Source: Streptococcus sanguinis
GTDB lineage: Bacteria; Bacillota; Bacilli; Lactobacillales; Streptococcaceae
Direction of reading: 5' to 3'
DNA length: 64,000 nucleotides
Assembly (NCBI RefSeq): GCF_026781265.1
Contig: NZ_JAKUVC010000004.1
Coordinates: forward strand, 124,001-188,000
Shown here: positions 43,164 to 51,664 of the stretch, one piece after another
Layout: each line of letters opens with the position of its first letter
Position numbering within the stretch: the stretch's first letter is position 1
Translations under genes and position numbers: made by a program
The notes under the pieces: model-generated
Databases searched by the model: none
What the model saw: only the letters and a program-made list of their open reading frames with translations
Told to the model about the DNA's origin: nothing

Positions 43164-43217
43164 ATAAAACCTTTCTCGCATTAGATTGTAAACTACTGAT
43201 ATTTTACTACAATTAGG

Positions 43218-43637
43218 CTAGTTTTTCAAACCCTCCTGTGTCAGACAATCCAGAAGCAGATTTTTAAGCCCTGCTGGCCGTAAGTTCAGTTCGCAAATTG
43301 CTTCTATGTCTAGCCATTCGGGTTGATAGATATTCTGGGCATGACTGCGAAGGGCTTCCTCACCCTGAATCATTGGGGCTGATGTATGGCCGATAGTGGC
43401 ATGAAAATAGATTTCTAGGCGTTGGCCATTTCTGAAAGTAAAGGCTGGCTGCAGCTGCTTTTCAGACAAGCTCCAACCCAGCTCTTCCTGAATTTCTCGC
43501 TGAGCTGCTTGGACTGCAGTCTCACCTGACTCAGCCCCGCCGCCCGGTATCACAAAATACTCTTCTCCATTTTTCCAGCGGTGGATGAGCAGTATTTGCT
43601 TGGTTTGGGGATTGTAAAGAATGACTCCGGCTCGCAT
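43218..43637 (-). CDS. NUDIX hydrolase (MutT-like)
   Basis: A 139-residue hydrolase with Nudix box GGGAESGETAVQAAQREIQE followed by ELGW. The start has CAGGAGGAA upstream. A substrate cannot be assigned from sequence. It is 54 nt upstream of slrA on the same strand and could be cotranscribed with it. The plus-strand gap 43638-43864 holds a probable promoter (TATGGTAAAATA near 43822) for the PspC-domain gene and no further gene. Confidence 0.82.
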   Translation of the reverse strand: MRAGVILYNPQTKQILLIHRWKNGEEYFVIPGGGAESGETAVQAAQREIQEELGWSLSEKQLQPAFTFRNGQRLEIYFHATIGHTSAPMIQGEEALRSHAQNIYQPEWLDIEAICELNLRPAGLKNLLLDCLTQEGLKN

Positions 43638-43864
43638 TATCTTCCTCCTGAAATATTTTTACTGTTTACTAATTAGAATTTCCTTTTATTCTAACACAAG
43701 AACAAGAGTTTTGCTTGGACTTGTTAAAAGTATGGTAGAGTGAACAAATTCATCTTGATGTAATTAATTTTTATCTGCAGAGAGAGCTTAATAGCAGGCG
43801 AACTTGTGCATTGAGAGATGTTATGGTAAAATAAACAGAGTAAAAATAATAAGGAGTGTTTTCC

Positions 43865-44047
43865 ATGGAGAAAAGACTGACAAGAGATGTCAACAACAAA
43901 AAAATCGCTGGTGTATGTGCTGGTATCGCAAACTACTTTGATTTAGATCCAACCTTGGTCCGTGTTATTTGGATTCTTTTGGTCTGTGTGGCAGGTACAG
44001 GTGTTTTGGCTTACTTGATTGCTTGGGCGGTTATGCCAGAGGCTTGA
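43865..44047 (+). CDS. PspC-domain membrane protein
   Basis: A 60-residue protein that is one PspC domain: EKRLTRDVNNKKIAGVCAGI, ANYFDLDPTLVRVIWILLV, then a membrane helix ending AYLIAWAVMPEA. The start at 43865 has AAGGAG at 8-nt spacing. Small PspC proteins are linked to envelope stress (LiaF/PspC-type systems) in Gram-positive bacteria; in streptococci such genes are often targets of LiaR, but no Lia box was identified here. Confidence 0.88.
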   Translation: MEKRLTRDVNNKKIAGVCAGIANYFDLDPTLVRVIWILLVCVAGTGVLAYLIAWAVMPEA

Positions 44048-44160
44048 TAAGAATTTTGTGATAGTGAAATGAGAACTGGTTAGCCCAGTTCTTTTTACGT
44101 GGATAAATAAGTTTTTTGCTTCGGATCTAGATAAAAGATTTCTCATCTAAGTCCCAAATA

Positions 44161-44169
44161 TGGTATAAT
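44161..44169 (+). promoter_or_regulatory. Extended -10 promoter very close to the ftsK start
   Basis: TGGTATAAT ends at 44169, only 7 nt before the ATG at 44177. Transcription from it would start at or next to the initiation codon, giving a leaderless or nearly leaderless mRNA. Confidence 0.5.
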
Positions 44170-44176
44170 AAGGGTT

Positions 44177-46477
44177 ATGGCAACTAAGAAAAACACGAAA
44201 AAAGGCCGGACAACTCGTCGGCCGACAAAAGCAGAATTAGAAAGACAAAAAGCAATAAAGAGAATGATTGCCACCTTTGTGCTGGCTCTTATTCTTTTGT
44301 TTGCAGCAATTAAGCTGGGCGCCTTTGGGGTCACTATTTATAATATGATTCGCCTCTTGGTGGGAAGCTTGGCCTATCTGGCCATTCTGGCCAGCTTTGG
44401 CTATCTCTTTTTTTTCAAGTGGCTGCACAAGCACGAGGGGACGGTTTCAGGATTTATCAGCCTCTTTTTGGGACTGGAGTTAATTTTCCAAGCTTATTTT
44501 GTCAGTGTGTTGAAGCTAGAAGGGGCAGCTGTCTTATCGACAACTCTAGGCAGGGTCTTGACTGATCTGACAGCCTTTAAGGTCAGCTCCTTCGCGGGTG
44601 GCGGCCTGCTGGGCTCTCTCTTATACGCACCTATCTCTTTCCTTTTTTCAAATATCGGTTCTTATTTCTTCGGCCTGCTGCTCATTCTTTTGGGCGGTCT
44701 GCTTATGAGCCCTTGGTCTATCTATGACATTTCAGAAAAGGCTATGGTAGCCTTTCAAAATTGGAGAGAAAAGCAGGAAGAGAAGCGACAGCTCCGTTTC
44801 CTTGAGCGGGAAGAAAAAGCTGCACAGGCAGCTATGCAAGCTATTGAAGTAGAGCAAGAAGAAGCTGAAGTCGATTCTGAGACAGGAGAGATTTTAGATG
44901 ACGAGGACTTGTCAGATACAGCTGTGGACTTTGACGAAGCAGACTATGAGGAAGTGGGAAAGTATGATCCTCATGAGCCTCTGGACTTTGGCCGCGAAGA
45001 AGAGATGGAGGAGGCGGACGTAGACGTTGAAGTGGACTTTACCGCCAAGGAAAGTCTGGACTATAAGCTGCCGACCATCAACCTCTTTGCGCCTGACAAG
45101 CCTAAAAACCAGTCCAAGGAAAAACGCATCGTCCGAGACAATATCAAAATTTTGGAAGAGACCTTTGCTAGTTTTGGGATAAAGGCTGCTGTTGAGCGGG
45201 CTGAAATCGGACCTTCCGTCACTAAGTACGAGGTCAAGCCAGCTGTCGGTGTTCGGGTCAATCGGATTTCCAATCTGGCTGATGACTTGGCTCTTGCCCT
45301 AGCTGCCAAGGATGTACGGATTGAGGCACCAATTCCTGGGAAATCCCTAGTCGGGATTGAAGTACCCAACTCTGAAGTTGCGACCGTGACTTTCCGAGAA
45401 CTTTGGGAACAGTCCAAGACGGATGCCAGCAAGCTCCTAGAAATCCCACTTGGTAAGGCTGTCAACGGCTCTGTCCGTTCTTTTGACTTGGCTAAGATGC
45501 CCCATCTCTTGGTAGCGGGCTCTACTGGCTCTGGAAAATCTGTGGCCGTAAACGGTATTATCGCCAGCATTCTCATGAAGGCCAGACCGGATGAAGTCAA
45601 ATTTATGATGGTAGATCCTAAGATGGTGGAGCTGTCCGTTTATAATGACATTCCCCACTTGCTTATCCCCGTCGTGACCAATCCCCGCAAGGCTAGTCGA
45701 GCTCTGCAGAAGGTTGTAGACGAGATGGAAAACCGCTACGAACTATTCTCCAAGGTCGGTGCCCGCAACATTGCCGGCTACAATGCTAAAGTAGCTGAGT
45801 ACAATGCTCAGTCAGAATACAAGCAGGTTCCCCTGCCTTTAATCGTTGTCATCGTGGATGAGTTGGCTGACCTTATGATGGTGGCCAGCAAGGAAGTGGA
45901 AGACGCCATTATCCGGTTGGGACAAAAGGCGCGTGCGGCTGGGATTCACATGATTCTGGCTACCCAGCGGCCATCTGTAGATGTTATCTCCGGTCTGATT
46001 AAGGCTAATGTGCCTTCTCGGATTACCTTTGCTGTGTCCAGCGGGACAGACAGTCGGACCATTCTGGATGAAAATGGGGCGGAAAAGCTCTTGGGGCGTG
46101 GGGATATGCTCTTTAAGCCTATTGATGAAAACCATCCGGTTCGTTTGCAGGGCTCCTTTATCTCAGATGAAGATGTGGAGCGAATCGTAGCCTTTGTCAA
46201 GAATCAAGCTGAAGCTGATTATGACGATAGCTTTGATCCGGGTGAAGTATCTGAAAGTGATTTGGATACTGGTGGGGGCGACGATGAAGGCGATCCTCTC
46301 TTTGAAGAAGCCAAGGCTTTGGTTATCGAGACTCAGAAAGCCAGCGCTTCTATGATTCAGCGGCGACTCTCGGTCGGCTTTAACCGGGCTACTCGTCTCA
46401 TGGAAGAACTTGAAGCAGCAGGCGTTATCGGGCCAGCCGAGGGAACCAAGCCGAGAAAAGTTTTGCAGACTAATTAA
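44177..46477 (+). CDS. ftsK: DNA translocase FtsK/SpoIIIE
   Basis: A 766-residue septal DNA pump that clears chromosome termini during division. It has four N-terminal membrane helices (about 30-185), an acidic linker (about 215-290), the motor domain with Walker A GSTGSGKS and Walker [13 protein letters not shown], and a C-terminal gamma domain ([20 protein letters not shown]) that reads KOPS-like sequences. Length is normal for streptococci. The only upstream site is a poor AAGGG. Confidence 0.95.
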   Translation: MATKKNTKKGRTTRRPTKAELERQKAIKRMIATFVLALILLFAAIKLGAFGVTIYNMIRLLVGSLAYLAILASFGYLFFFKWLHKHEGTVSGFISLFLGLELIFQAYFVSVLKLEGAAVLSTTLGRVLTDLTAFKVSSFAGGGLLGSLLYAPISFLFSNIGSYFFGLLLILLGGLLMSPWSIYDISEKAMVAFQNWREKQEEKRQLRFLEREEKAAQAAMQAIEVEQEEAEVDSETGEILDDEDLSDTAVDFDEADYEEVGKYDPHEPLDFGREEEMEEADVDVEVDFTAKESLDYKLPTINLFAPDKPKNQSKEKRIVRDNIKILEETFASFGIKAAVERAEIGPSVTKYEVKPAVGVRVNRISNLADDLALALAAKDVRIEAPIPGKSLVGIEVPNSEVATVTFRELWEQSKTDASKLLEIPLGKAVNGSVRSFDLAKMPHLLVAGSTGSGKSVAVNGIIASILMKARPDEVKFMMVDPKMVELSVYNDIPHLLIPVVTNPRKASRALQKVVDEMENRYELFSKVGARNIAGYNAKVAEYNAQSEYKQVPLPLIVVIVDELADLMMVASKEVEDAIIRLGQKARAAGIHMILATQRPSVDVISGLIKANVPSRITFAVSSGTDSRTILDENGAEKLLGRGDMLFKPIDENHPVRLQGSFISDEDVERIVAFVKNQAEADYDDSFDPGEVSESDLDTGGGDDEGDPLFEEAKALVIETQKASASMIQRRLSVGFNRATRLMEELEAAGVIGPAEGTKPRKVLQTN

Positions 46478-46522
46478 TTCTAATTTCACTAGTCTGCCAG
46501 CAAAATAATCATTTGATAAAAA

Positions 46523-46555
46523 CAAATCTGCCAGCAGTCAGCCGGCAGATTTTCT
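46523..46555 (+). terminator. Rho-independent terminator after ftsK
   Basis: AAATCTGCC pairs with GGCAGATTT across a 10-nt loop, followed by TCTCT. Confidence 0.75.
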
Positions 46556-46590
46556 CTACTTACACATTGCCAAGGGAAGGAAAAGAAGGT

Positions 46591-46977
46591 ATGAAACTAG
46601 ACACCATTCACCATATTGCGATTATTGGCCATGATTATGCCAAAACTAGGGAGTTTTATGTGGACAAGCTAGGCTTTGAGCAGTTGGATGAGCACCACCG
46701 ACCAGACAAACAGGATATTCTCTTTAATGTCCGCAAGGGAAATCTGACTCTGGAAATTTTTATCAAGGAAGAAGCTCCCAAGCGGCCAGCCCTGCCACAT
46801 CCTGAGCATACTGGTCTGAGGCATCTGGCTTTCCGAGTGACAAATGTCGAAGAAATGCTAGCGGAGTTTGACCGTTTGGATATTCCTCATACCGAGCTAC
46901 GCTATGACGACTTCGACGGTCGTAAGATGGCTTTCTTCTTTGATCCGGACGGCCTGCCTCTGGAGATTCACGAATAA
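46591..46977 (+). CDS. VOC-family metalloenzyme (GloA2-like)
   Basis: A 128-residue vicinal-oxygen-chelate protein with the two-module fold: IHHIAIIGHDYAKTREFYVD in the first half and HTGLRHLAFRVTNVEEML in the second, closing with FFFDPDGLPLEIHE. The His in HHIAI, the Glu in LEIF, His in LRHLAF and Glu in LEIHE are the expected metal ligands. The GloA2 group is related to glyoxalase I, but the reaction of this group is not established. The site is GAAGG. Confidence 0.85.
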   Translation: MKLDTIHHIAIIGHDYAKTREFYVDKLGFEQLDEHHRPDKQDILFNVRKGNLTLEIFIKEEAPKRPALPHPEHTGLRHLAFRVTNVEEMLAEFDRLDIPHTELRYDDFDGRKMAFFFDPDGLPLEIHE

Positions 46978-47041
46978 GACTAGGAGCATCGGAAGATCCT
47001 TTTTTCTCGGTAAAAGAATGACTTGTGAATCTCACATATGA

Positions 47042-47076
47042 AAAACCCATCGGCTATCTAATAACCGATGGGTTTT
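47042..47076. terminator. Bidirectional terminator
   Basis: AAAACCCATCGG pairs perfectly with CCGATGGGTTTT around an 11-nt loop, with A/T-rich flanks on both sides. It separates the convergent VOC and DUF3397 genes. Confidence 0.92.
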
Positions 47077-47086
47077 ATTGACATTG

Positions 47087-47434
47087 TTACAAAAAGAGTC
47101 CGATGACCATGGCTAGATACATGAAGAAGGTCAAAAGAAATCCAGCCCGCCAGAAGAACTTAAAGAACTTAGGATAGTAGAAGCTTCGTTTTTTCTTGAG
47201 AAAATAGATGGTGATGGCGATAGCGAGAACTGAGAGAGCTAGGGTCAGCTGGGGCAGCAAGCTATGATAGTAGGCCTTGTCTGAAATGATATAAAATTCC
47301 ACAACAAAAAGCGGAAAAGCCAAGTCCGCAAAGTTTAAACCGTATTTTCTTAATTGAAAAACTCGCACAGTAATAGTGGTTAAAATCAAAGTTAAAAAGA
47401 TAAATAAAATCGAAGCAATCTTTAATAGTGTCAT
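47087..47434 (-). CDS. DUF3397-family membrane protein
   Basis: A 115-residue protein with four predicted membrane helices and a basic segment before the last one (LKKKRSFYYPKFFKFFWRAG). The length and pattern fit DUF3397, a family of unknown function conserved in Firmicutes. It is divergent from the rplK operon and ends at a shared terminator. Confidence 0.75.
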   Translation of the reverse strand: MTLLKIASILFIFLTLILTTITVRVFQLRKYGLNFADLAFPLFVVEFYIISDKAYYHSLLPQLTLALSVLAIAITIYFLKKKRSFYYPKFFKFFWRAGFLLTFFMYLAMVIGLFL

Positions 47435-47480
47435 AAGATTATTTTACCATAAAAAAATCAAAAAAGAAGATAAAATTCCT

Positions 47481-47508
47481 TGCATTTAAGAAAGTTTAGT
47501 GTATAATA
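47481..47508 (+). promoter_or_regulatory. Promoter of the rplK-rplA operon
   Basis: TTGCAT, 16 nt, TATAAT. It would give a leader of about 70 nt before rplK. Confidence 0.82.
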
Positions 47509-47514
47509 GAAAGG

Positions 47515-47577
47515 TATGCGAAAAGCATACTTGTGGGAGGTAAAAATCTTTATTTACCGCCAAAACCACAAAGGAGG
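47515..47577 (+). ncRNA. Structured rplK leader, candidate ribosomal protein L1 binding site
   Basis: The leader begins with a perfect hairpin GTATGC-GAAAA-GCATAC (47515-47531). A second domain follows: TTGTGG pairs with CCACAA, enclosing GGTAAA paired with TTTACC. The bulged GTGGGAGGTAAAAATC (47534-47549) recurs in variant form between rplK and rplA. In other bacteria L1 represses this operon by binding such an element; assignment here is by structure and position. Confidence 0.5.
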
Positions 47578-47585
47578 ATTTAAAA

Positions 47586-48011
47586 ATGGCTAAAAAAGTC
47601 GAAAAACTTGTAAAATTGCAAATCCCTGCTGGTAAAGCTACTCCAGCTCCACCAGTTGGTCCTGCGCTTGGTCAAGCCGGTATCAACATCATGGGATTCA
47701 CTAAGGAGTTCAACGCTCGTACAGCTGATCAAGCTGGTATGATTATTCCAGTTGTTATCTCAGTATACGAAGACAAATCATTCACTTTCGTGACTAAGAC
47801 TCCGCCAGCTGCTGTTCTTTTGAAGAAAGCTGCAGGTGTTGAAAAAGGTTCTGGTGAGCCAAACAAAACGAAAGTTGCAACAGTTACTCGTGCGCAAGTA
47901 CAAGAAATTGCTGAAACTAAGATGCCAGATTTGAACGCTGCAAACATCGAGTCTGCAATGCGTATGATTGAAGGTACTGCTCGTTCTATGGGATTCACTG
48001 TTGTTGACTAA
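47586..48011 (+). CDS. rplK: 50S ribosomal protein L11
   Basis: A 141-residue protein of the GTPase-associated centre of the ribosome, needed for stringent-response activation by RelA. The N-terminal domain has [20 protein letters not shown] and [14 protein letters not shown]; the C-terminal RNA-binding domain ends [16 protein letters not shown] full AAAGGAGG site precedes it. Confidence 0.99.
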   Translation: MAKKVEKLVKLQIPAGKATPAPPVGPALGQAGINIMGFTKEFNARTADQAGMIIPVVISVYEDKSFTFVTKTPPAAVLLKKAAGVEKGSGEPNKTKVATVTRAQVQEIAETKMPDLNAANIESAMRMIEGTARSMGFTVVD

Positions 48012-48066
48012 TCAATAACGCTCATCCCATTTGCCCGCACTACACTTGATCAGATTGACGAGTGAC

Positions 48067-48092
48067 GTGGGAGATGAAAATCGATTGAACCA
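48067..48092 (+). ncRNA. Second candidate L1-binding element in the rplK-rplA spacer
   Basis: GTGGGAGATGAAAATC (48067-48082) followed by CCAC (48089-48092) closely parallels GTGGGAGGTAAAAATC ... CCAC in the rplK leader. It lies 20 nt before the rplA start codon, so L1 bound here could block its own translation. The rest of the 101-nt spacer shows no gene. Confidence 0.4.
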
Positions 48093-48112
48093 CTTACAAG
48101 GAGAAAGATAAA

Positions 48113-48802
48113 ATGGCTAAAAAAAGCAAACAACTTCGTGCTGCTCTTGAAAAAATCGACAGCACAAAAGCATACAGCGTAGAAGAAGCTGTAGCACTTG
48201 CAAAAGAAACTAACTTTGCAAAATTCGACGCAACTGTAGAAGTTGCTTACAACTTGAACATTGATGTTAAAAAAGCTGACCAACAAATCCGTGGCGCAAT
48301 GGTATTGCCAAACGGAACTGGTAAAACTTCACGCGTTCTTGTTTTCGCACGTGGTGCTAAAGCAGAAGAAGCGAAAGCTGCTGGTGCAGACTTCGTTGGT
48401 GAAGATGACCTCGTTGCAAAAATCAACGACGGTTGGTTGGACTTTGACGTAGTAATTGCTACACCTGACATGATGGCACTTGTAGGTCGCCTTGGACGTG
48501 TCCTTGGTCCTCGTAACTTAATGCCAAACCCTAAGACTGGTACTGTAACAATGGACGTTGCAAAAGCAGTTGAAGAGTCTAAAGGTGGTAAGATTACTTA
48601 CCGTGCAGACCGTTCAGGTAACGTACAAGCTATCATTGGTAAAGTTTCATTTGAAGCTGACAAGTTGGTTGAAAACTTCAAAGCTTTCAACGACAAAATC
48701 CAAAAAGCGAAACCAGCTACTGCTAAAGGTACTTACGTAACGAACCTGACTATCACTACTACACAAGGTGTTGGTATCAAGGTTGACGTAAACTCACTTT
48801 AA
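48113..48802 (+). CDS. rplA: 50S ribosomal protein L1
   Basis: A 229-residue protein of the ribosomal L1 stalk, also an expected translational repressor of its own operon. Diagnostic segments are [40 protein letters not shown], and [19 protein letters not shown]. The site is AAGGAGA. Confidence 0.99.
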   Translation: MAKKSKQLRAALEKIDSTKAYSVEEAVALAKETNFAKFDATVEVAYNLNIDVKKADQQIRGAMVLPNGTGKTSRVLVFARGAKAEEAKAAGADFVGEDDLVAKINDGWLDFDVVIATPDMMALVGRLGRVLGPRNLMPNPKTGTVTMDVAKAVEESKGGKITYRADRSGNVQAIIGKVSFEADKLVENFKAFNDKIQKAKPATAKGTYVTNLTITTTQGVGIKVDVNSL

Positions 48803-48812
48803 GAATTAAATT

Positions 48813-48839
48813 GAACTGCCTCCGGGTAGTTCTTTTTTT
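48813..48839 (+). terminator. Rho-independent terminator after rplA
   Basis: GAACTGCC pairs with GGTAGTTC (one G-T pair) across a 4-nt loop, followed by seven T. Confidence 0.88.
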
Positions 48840-48943
48840 GAAATAAAAATGATAATAGCGGTTACAATTGCAAAGAAACATGTTATAATAATATCGAATC
48901 AATTTATTTTATAAGATAAATTGCAATAAAAAGTGCAACAAAT

Positions 48944-49350
48944 CTAAAATTCATCCATAAGTGCCTCAAATGCTGTTTTGTAACCTAAGCATTTTCTTGG
49001 ACGGTGATTTATAGCAAGTAAAGCATTTACTAACGATTCATCAGTAATGTCGGTTAGATTAGTCCTCTTAGGAAAATATTCTCTAAGCAAACCATTTGAA
49101 TTTTCATTACTTCCTCTTTGCCAAGATGAATAAGCGTCCGCAAAGTAAAAGTCTATTCCTAAAGCTTCCACTTGAGGATAACAAGCAAATTCTTTTCCTC
49201 TGTCTGATGTAAATGTTTTTAAAAAGTTCTTAGGAAAAATCTTCTGAAGTGTTTCTATGGCTGAAAACATCGACCTAGCTGATCGGTCAGGTATTTTAAA
49301 TGCCAGATAAAAACGTGTTTTGCGCTCTACAAATGTAGCCAAGCATCCTT
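48944..49350 (-). pseudogene. IS30-family transposase, C-terminal part
   Basis: This encodes the C-terminal 133 residues, from CLATFVERKTRFYLAFKIPD to the stop. The second Asp of the DDE triad lies in TSDRGKEF and the Glu in SSWQRGSNENSNG. It has no start of its own. In the uninterrupted element it follows directly on the N-terminal part at 51665-52195. Confidence 0.88.
49345..49350 (+). repeat. 5-6 bp duplication at the left edge of the insert (partner at 51664-51669)
   Basis: ATCCTT occurs at both edges of the inserted segment. Joining the outer sides restores the IS30 reading frame (GKSKG then CLATF). It may be a target-site duplication or microhomology at the junction. The insert has no obvious terminal inverted repeats. 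Confidence 0.6.
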
Positions 49351-49440
49351 AGCCATGCTAGTTGGTTTATTTGTTAGGTAGTTTCCTAGTGTAGTGGGTT
49401 TACTTCTCATTTTCAATCTTCTTATAAATAGGAGGAAGCA

Positions 49441-49578
49441 ATGAAGAAAATATTATCCTTACAAACTATGCTTTCTACTGAACAAATAAAATTCTGCAGC
49501 GCATCTAATATTAGCGTGATGTGTAAAAAGCATAGTTCTATTAGCTTGTTTTTATGTGTGAAAACAATAAATAAATAA
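49441..49578 (+). CDS. 45-residue Ser/Cys-rich peptide, possible bacteriocin precursor
   Basis: An ATG 5 nt after AGGAGG opens a 45-codon frame, starting MKKILSLQTMLSTEQIK and continuing with Cys at 19, 28 and 39 among many Ser and Thr. A TATAAA sits just upstream but the -35 is poor. The composition and adjacent bacteriocin-type ABC exporter fragment allow a modified-peptide precursor, but there is no double-Gly leader, no modification enzyme, and no family I recognise. Chance ORF or a decayed gene are real alternatives. Confidence 0.35.
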   Translation: MKKILSLQTMLSTEQIKFCSASNISVMCKKHSSISLFLCVKTINK

Positions 49579-49785
49579 AAGACTGTGTTAACAAACTCTA
49601 TATTCGTTATTTATTATAATGGTTTGAATTTCAGGCTCTCAACTACTCTGAGCAATTAGTTAGGTCATAGTGGTAGGAGGGCCTTTTATTATTCTCCACT
49701 TGTCATTTTAAGTTTGACAATTTCATTAACCCCAGAAAGCCATAGGTCGCGATTTTTGTTTATCCAAAACCCTGTCGATAAGATA

Positions 49786-49816
49786 AAGTCCCGATAAATT
49801 AATCTTTACGGGACTT
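49786..49816 (-). terminator. Hairpin, possible terminator of the DUF2975/HTH/lipoprotein operon
   Basis: AAGTCCCG pairs with CGGGACTT around a 15-nt loop 34 nt beyond the lipoprotein stop codon. The T tract on the minus strand is weak. The stretch 49579-49785 has no convincing gene; a minus-strand frame ending near 49698 (containing WINKNRDLWLSGVNEIVKLK) may be a gene remnant. Confidence 0.5.
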
Positions 49817-49849
49817 CATAAGAAATGAGATCAAATAATTAAACTGCTA

Positions 49850-50302
49850 CTAACTATTATTTCCCCTCAGAACCAATAAAATCTTACCTGTATAATCTGA
49901 GGAAATCTTCAATGAATTAATCGACTCAACTTTTATCTGTTTTATTGCAAAATATGTTTTACCATGATAACGAATATTAAAATCATGATAAGAACCTTTT
50001 TCTACAGATTTAAAAGGGTTATTATTAAAACTAAAGTCTGTTTTCCTAATTGTTTCAATGTTTTCTTTTGTGCTCATCACATAAACATATCCAGAAAAAT
50101 TACTACTTATAGCCAACTCATCCCCAATCTTTTGCTCAGATACTTGAGTTATTCCTAGATCCTCAATATCTTCTTTGGGGGTCTCTTGATTGATTTCTGA
50201 TTTAATATCTTGCACGGTATCGTTAGCGCCGAAATCACATGATACAAGTATGAATGAAGCGATTAGACAAATCATACCTATAAATATACTTTGTTTTCTC
50301 AT
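49850..50302 (-). CDS. Lipoprotein of unknown function
   Basis: A 150-residue protein with a signal peptide ending in lipobox LVSC (Cys about residue 22), an acidic linker, and a C-terminal domain of about 90 residues with strands such as ISSNFSGYVYVMS and YHDFNIRYHGKTYFAIKQIK. The start at 50302 has AAGGAG at 8-nt spacing; the open frame extends 16 codons further without a better site. It is the third gene of an AT-rich minus-strand operon carried on the insert in the IS30 element. It may be an immunity-type lipoprotein, which is only a guess from context. Confidence 0.65.
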   Translation of the reverse strand: MRKQSIFIGMICLIASFILVSCDFGANDTVQDIKSEINQETPKEDIEDLGITQVSEQKIGDELAISSNFSGYVYVMSTKENIETIRKTDFSFNNNPFKSVEKGSYHDFNIRYHGKTYFAIKQIKVESINSLKISSDYTGKILLVLRGNNS

Positions 50303-50306
50303 TATC

Positions 50307-50516
50307 TTAACTCCTTTTGTATTCAAATATATCACCAGGTTGGCAATCAAGCTCTCTGCAAATATTTAATAATGTAGCAAATCGTACCCCCTTAGCTTTT
50401 CCCGTTTTTAATATTGATAAATTCGCTTCTGTAATATTGATTCTATTTGCCAATTCTTTAGAAGTGATATTCCTAGATTTAATTATTTTATCTAAATTTA
50501 TCTTAATTTCTTCCAT
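50307..50516 (-). CDS. YozG-like Cro/CI helix-turn-helix regulator
   Basis: A 69-residue HTH_XRE-type regulator: INLDKIIKSRNITSKELANR, INITEANLSILKTGKAKGVR, then FATLLNICRELDCQPGDIFE. This is the YozG type that accompanies DUF2975 membrane proteins. The start at 50516 gives the usual family length; an ATG seven codons earlier (50537), overlapping the upstream gene, is possible. The large inverted repeat upstream of the operon is its probable operator. Confidence 0.8.
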   Translation of the reverse strand: MEEIKINLDKIIKSRNITSKELANRINITEANLSILKTGKAKGVRFATLLNICRELDCQPGDIFEYKRS

Positions 50517-50520
50517 CTCA

Positions 50521-51042
50521 TCAAATAATCTCCTCATTTTCTTTCTGTATATAATATCCTTTTTTAAACACTATAATTAAAAAATAATTTAATGCCAAAA
50601 ATAAAATATTAATCAAGTAATTTTTTATTGAAAAATCAAACAAGCTACTTACATTATCTATATTCAAAATATTAATAACTAGATTAATTAATAACTGTAA
50701 AATTGTTGAACTAATTAAAAATAGAAAGGATTGTTTTAGATATTTTAAATTTTTAATTTTAAAATACTTATCGTTGCTAAACTCTAACAATAACCTACTC
50801 CATATCCCTAATAATTTTATAAATATAAAGCATATAACTATTGCCATTATAAGAATTAATAAGGGATAAATAATTGGTGCTTCAATTATGAAATTCCCAT
50901 AGTCAAATATAAAATTCCCCTGACTATTCTGCCCTCCAAAGAAAATTCCCGCTACTCCTACTAACAATAGAAAAATAAGCAGAAAAATTAGGTACCGTGC
51001 AAAAGATAGAATAACTCCAATTTTCGTTAAAAGTTTATCCAT
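50521..51042 (-). CDS. DUF2975-family membrane protein
   Basis: A 173-residue protein with four predicted membrane helices and the DUF2975 layout, including the interhelical segment FSNDKYFKIKNLKYLKQSFL. A GGAGG site precedes the start. It is the first gene of the operon, followed at once by the HTH regulator. DUF2975-HTH pairs are widespread in Firmicutes and their function is not known. Confidence 0.78.
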   Translation of the reverse strand: MDKLLTKIGVILSFARYLIFLLIFLLLVGVAGIFFGGQNSQGNFIFDYGNFIIEAPIIYPLLILIMAIVICFIFIKLLGIWSRLLLEFSNDKYFKIKNLKYLKQSFLFLISSTILQLLINLVINILNIDNVSSLFDFSIKNYLINILFLALNYFLIIVFKKGYYIQKENEEII

Positions 51043-51065
51043 ATGTATACCTCCTTCTAATTATC

Positions 51066-51103
51066 GTATTAGAATAATTCTCTTTTCAAGATTATTCTAA
51101 TAC
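51066..51103 (-). promoter_or_regulatory. 13-bp inverted repeat operator and promoter of the DUF2975/HTH operon
   Basis: GTATTAGAATAAT (51066-51078) and ATTATTCTAATAC (51091-51103) form a perfect inverted repeat with a 12-bp gap. On the minus strand TTGACC, 17 nt, TAGAAT places the -10 inside the right arm, so a bound repressor would block the promoter. The operon start codon is at 51042. Confidence 0.78.
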
Positions 51104-51206
51104 AATAATTATTCTTGGTCAATAGTTTTGCCAATTAATCTCAATTACTTAACACATATGAAGCTCACAATCACCTTAAAAAAAGTGATACTACTAAAAT
51201 AAAAAA

Positions 51207-51240
51207 TACCTCTTAATACTAAATCCGTTTTAAAGAGGTA
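51207..51240 (-). terminator. Rho-independent terminator of the ABC exporter remnant
   Basis: On the minus strand TACCTCTTTAA pairs with TTAAGAGGTA over a 13-nt loop and is followed by T6-ATTTT. The sequence between the ABC stop (51424) and this hairpin, and between it and the operator at 51103, contains no recognisable gene. Confidence 0.8.
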
Positions 51241-51423
51241 AATTATTATATTTCTAAAAACTAACATTTGCTAATACTTGATTTACTGAAAAAGTTGATT
51301 AAACACAGTGTGCTATAATACACTAAAGTAATGATACTTTCAAGCTCGTCTCGTAAGAAAACTCACCTATCTCTCAAGAGTTAACAATACTCTTTCAATT
51401 GTCAGGTATTTATAATTTACACC

Positions 51424-51664
51424 CTAATGTACACTATCTTCCAGTAATCGATTATACAGCTCACAGGATTCTTTTAAATCATTATGCGTTCCATTATACT
51501 CTATTGTTTTATTATTTAATATAACGATTTCATCAGCAGAAATAATTGTCTTCAATCTATGAGCAATTATCAGAACTGTCTTTCCTTTCAAATACCTTTC
51601 TAAAGCAATTTGAACAAGCTTTTCTGTATGAGTATCCAAAGCAGATGTAGGTTCATCAAGTAAA
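51424..51664 (-). pseudogene. 3' end of a bacteriocin/lantibiotic-type ABC exporter gene
   Basis: The minus-strand frame starts abruptly at the insert edge with LDEPTSALDTHTEKLVQIAL (Walker B and D loop), then KGKTVLIIAHRLKTI with the switch His, and ends at 51424. That is the last 80 residues of an exporter ATPase of the NisT/ATM type. The membrane domain, Walker A and signature are absent, so it is non-functional. It marks the right edge of the insert in the IS30 element. Confidence 0.8.

Noticed and set aside
47515..47531. Perfect hairpin in the rplK leader as a terminator
   Set aside because: There is no T tract after it and it sits in the 5' leader of a highly expressed operon; it is better explained as part of a structured leader.
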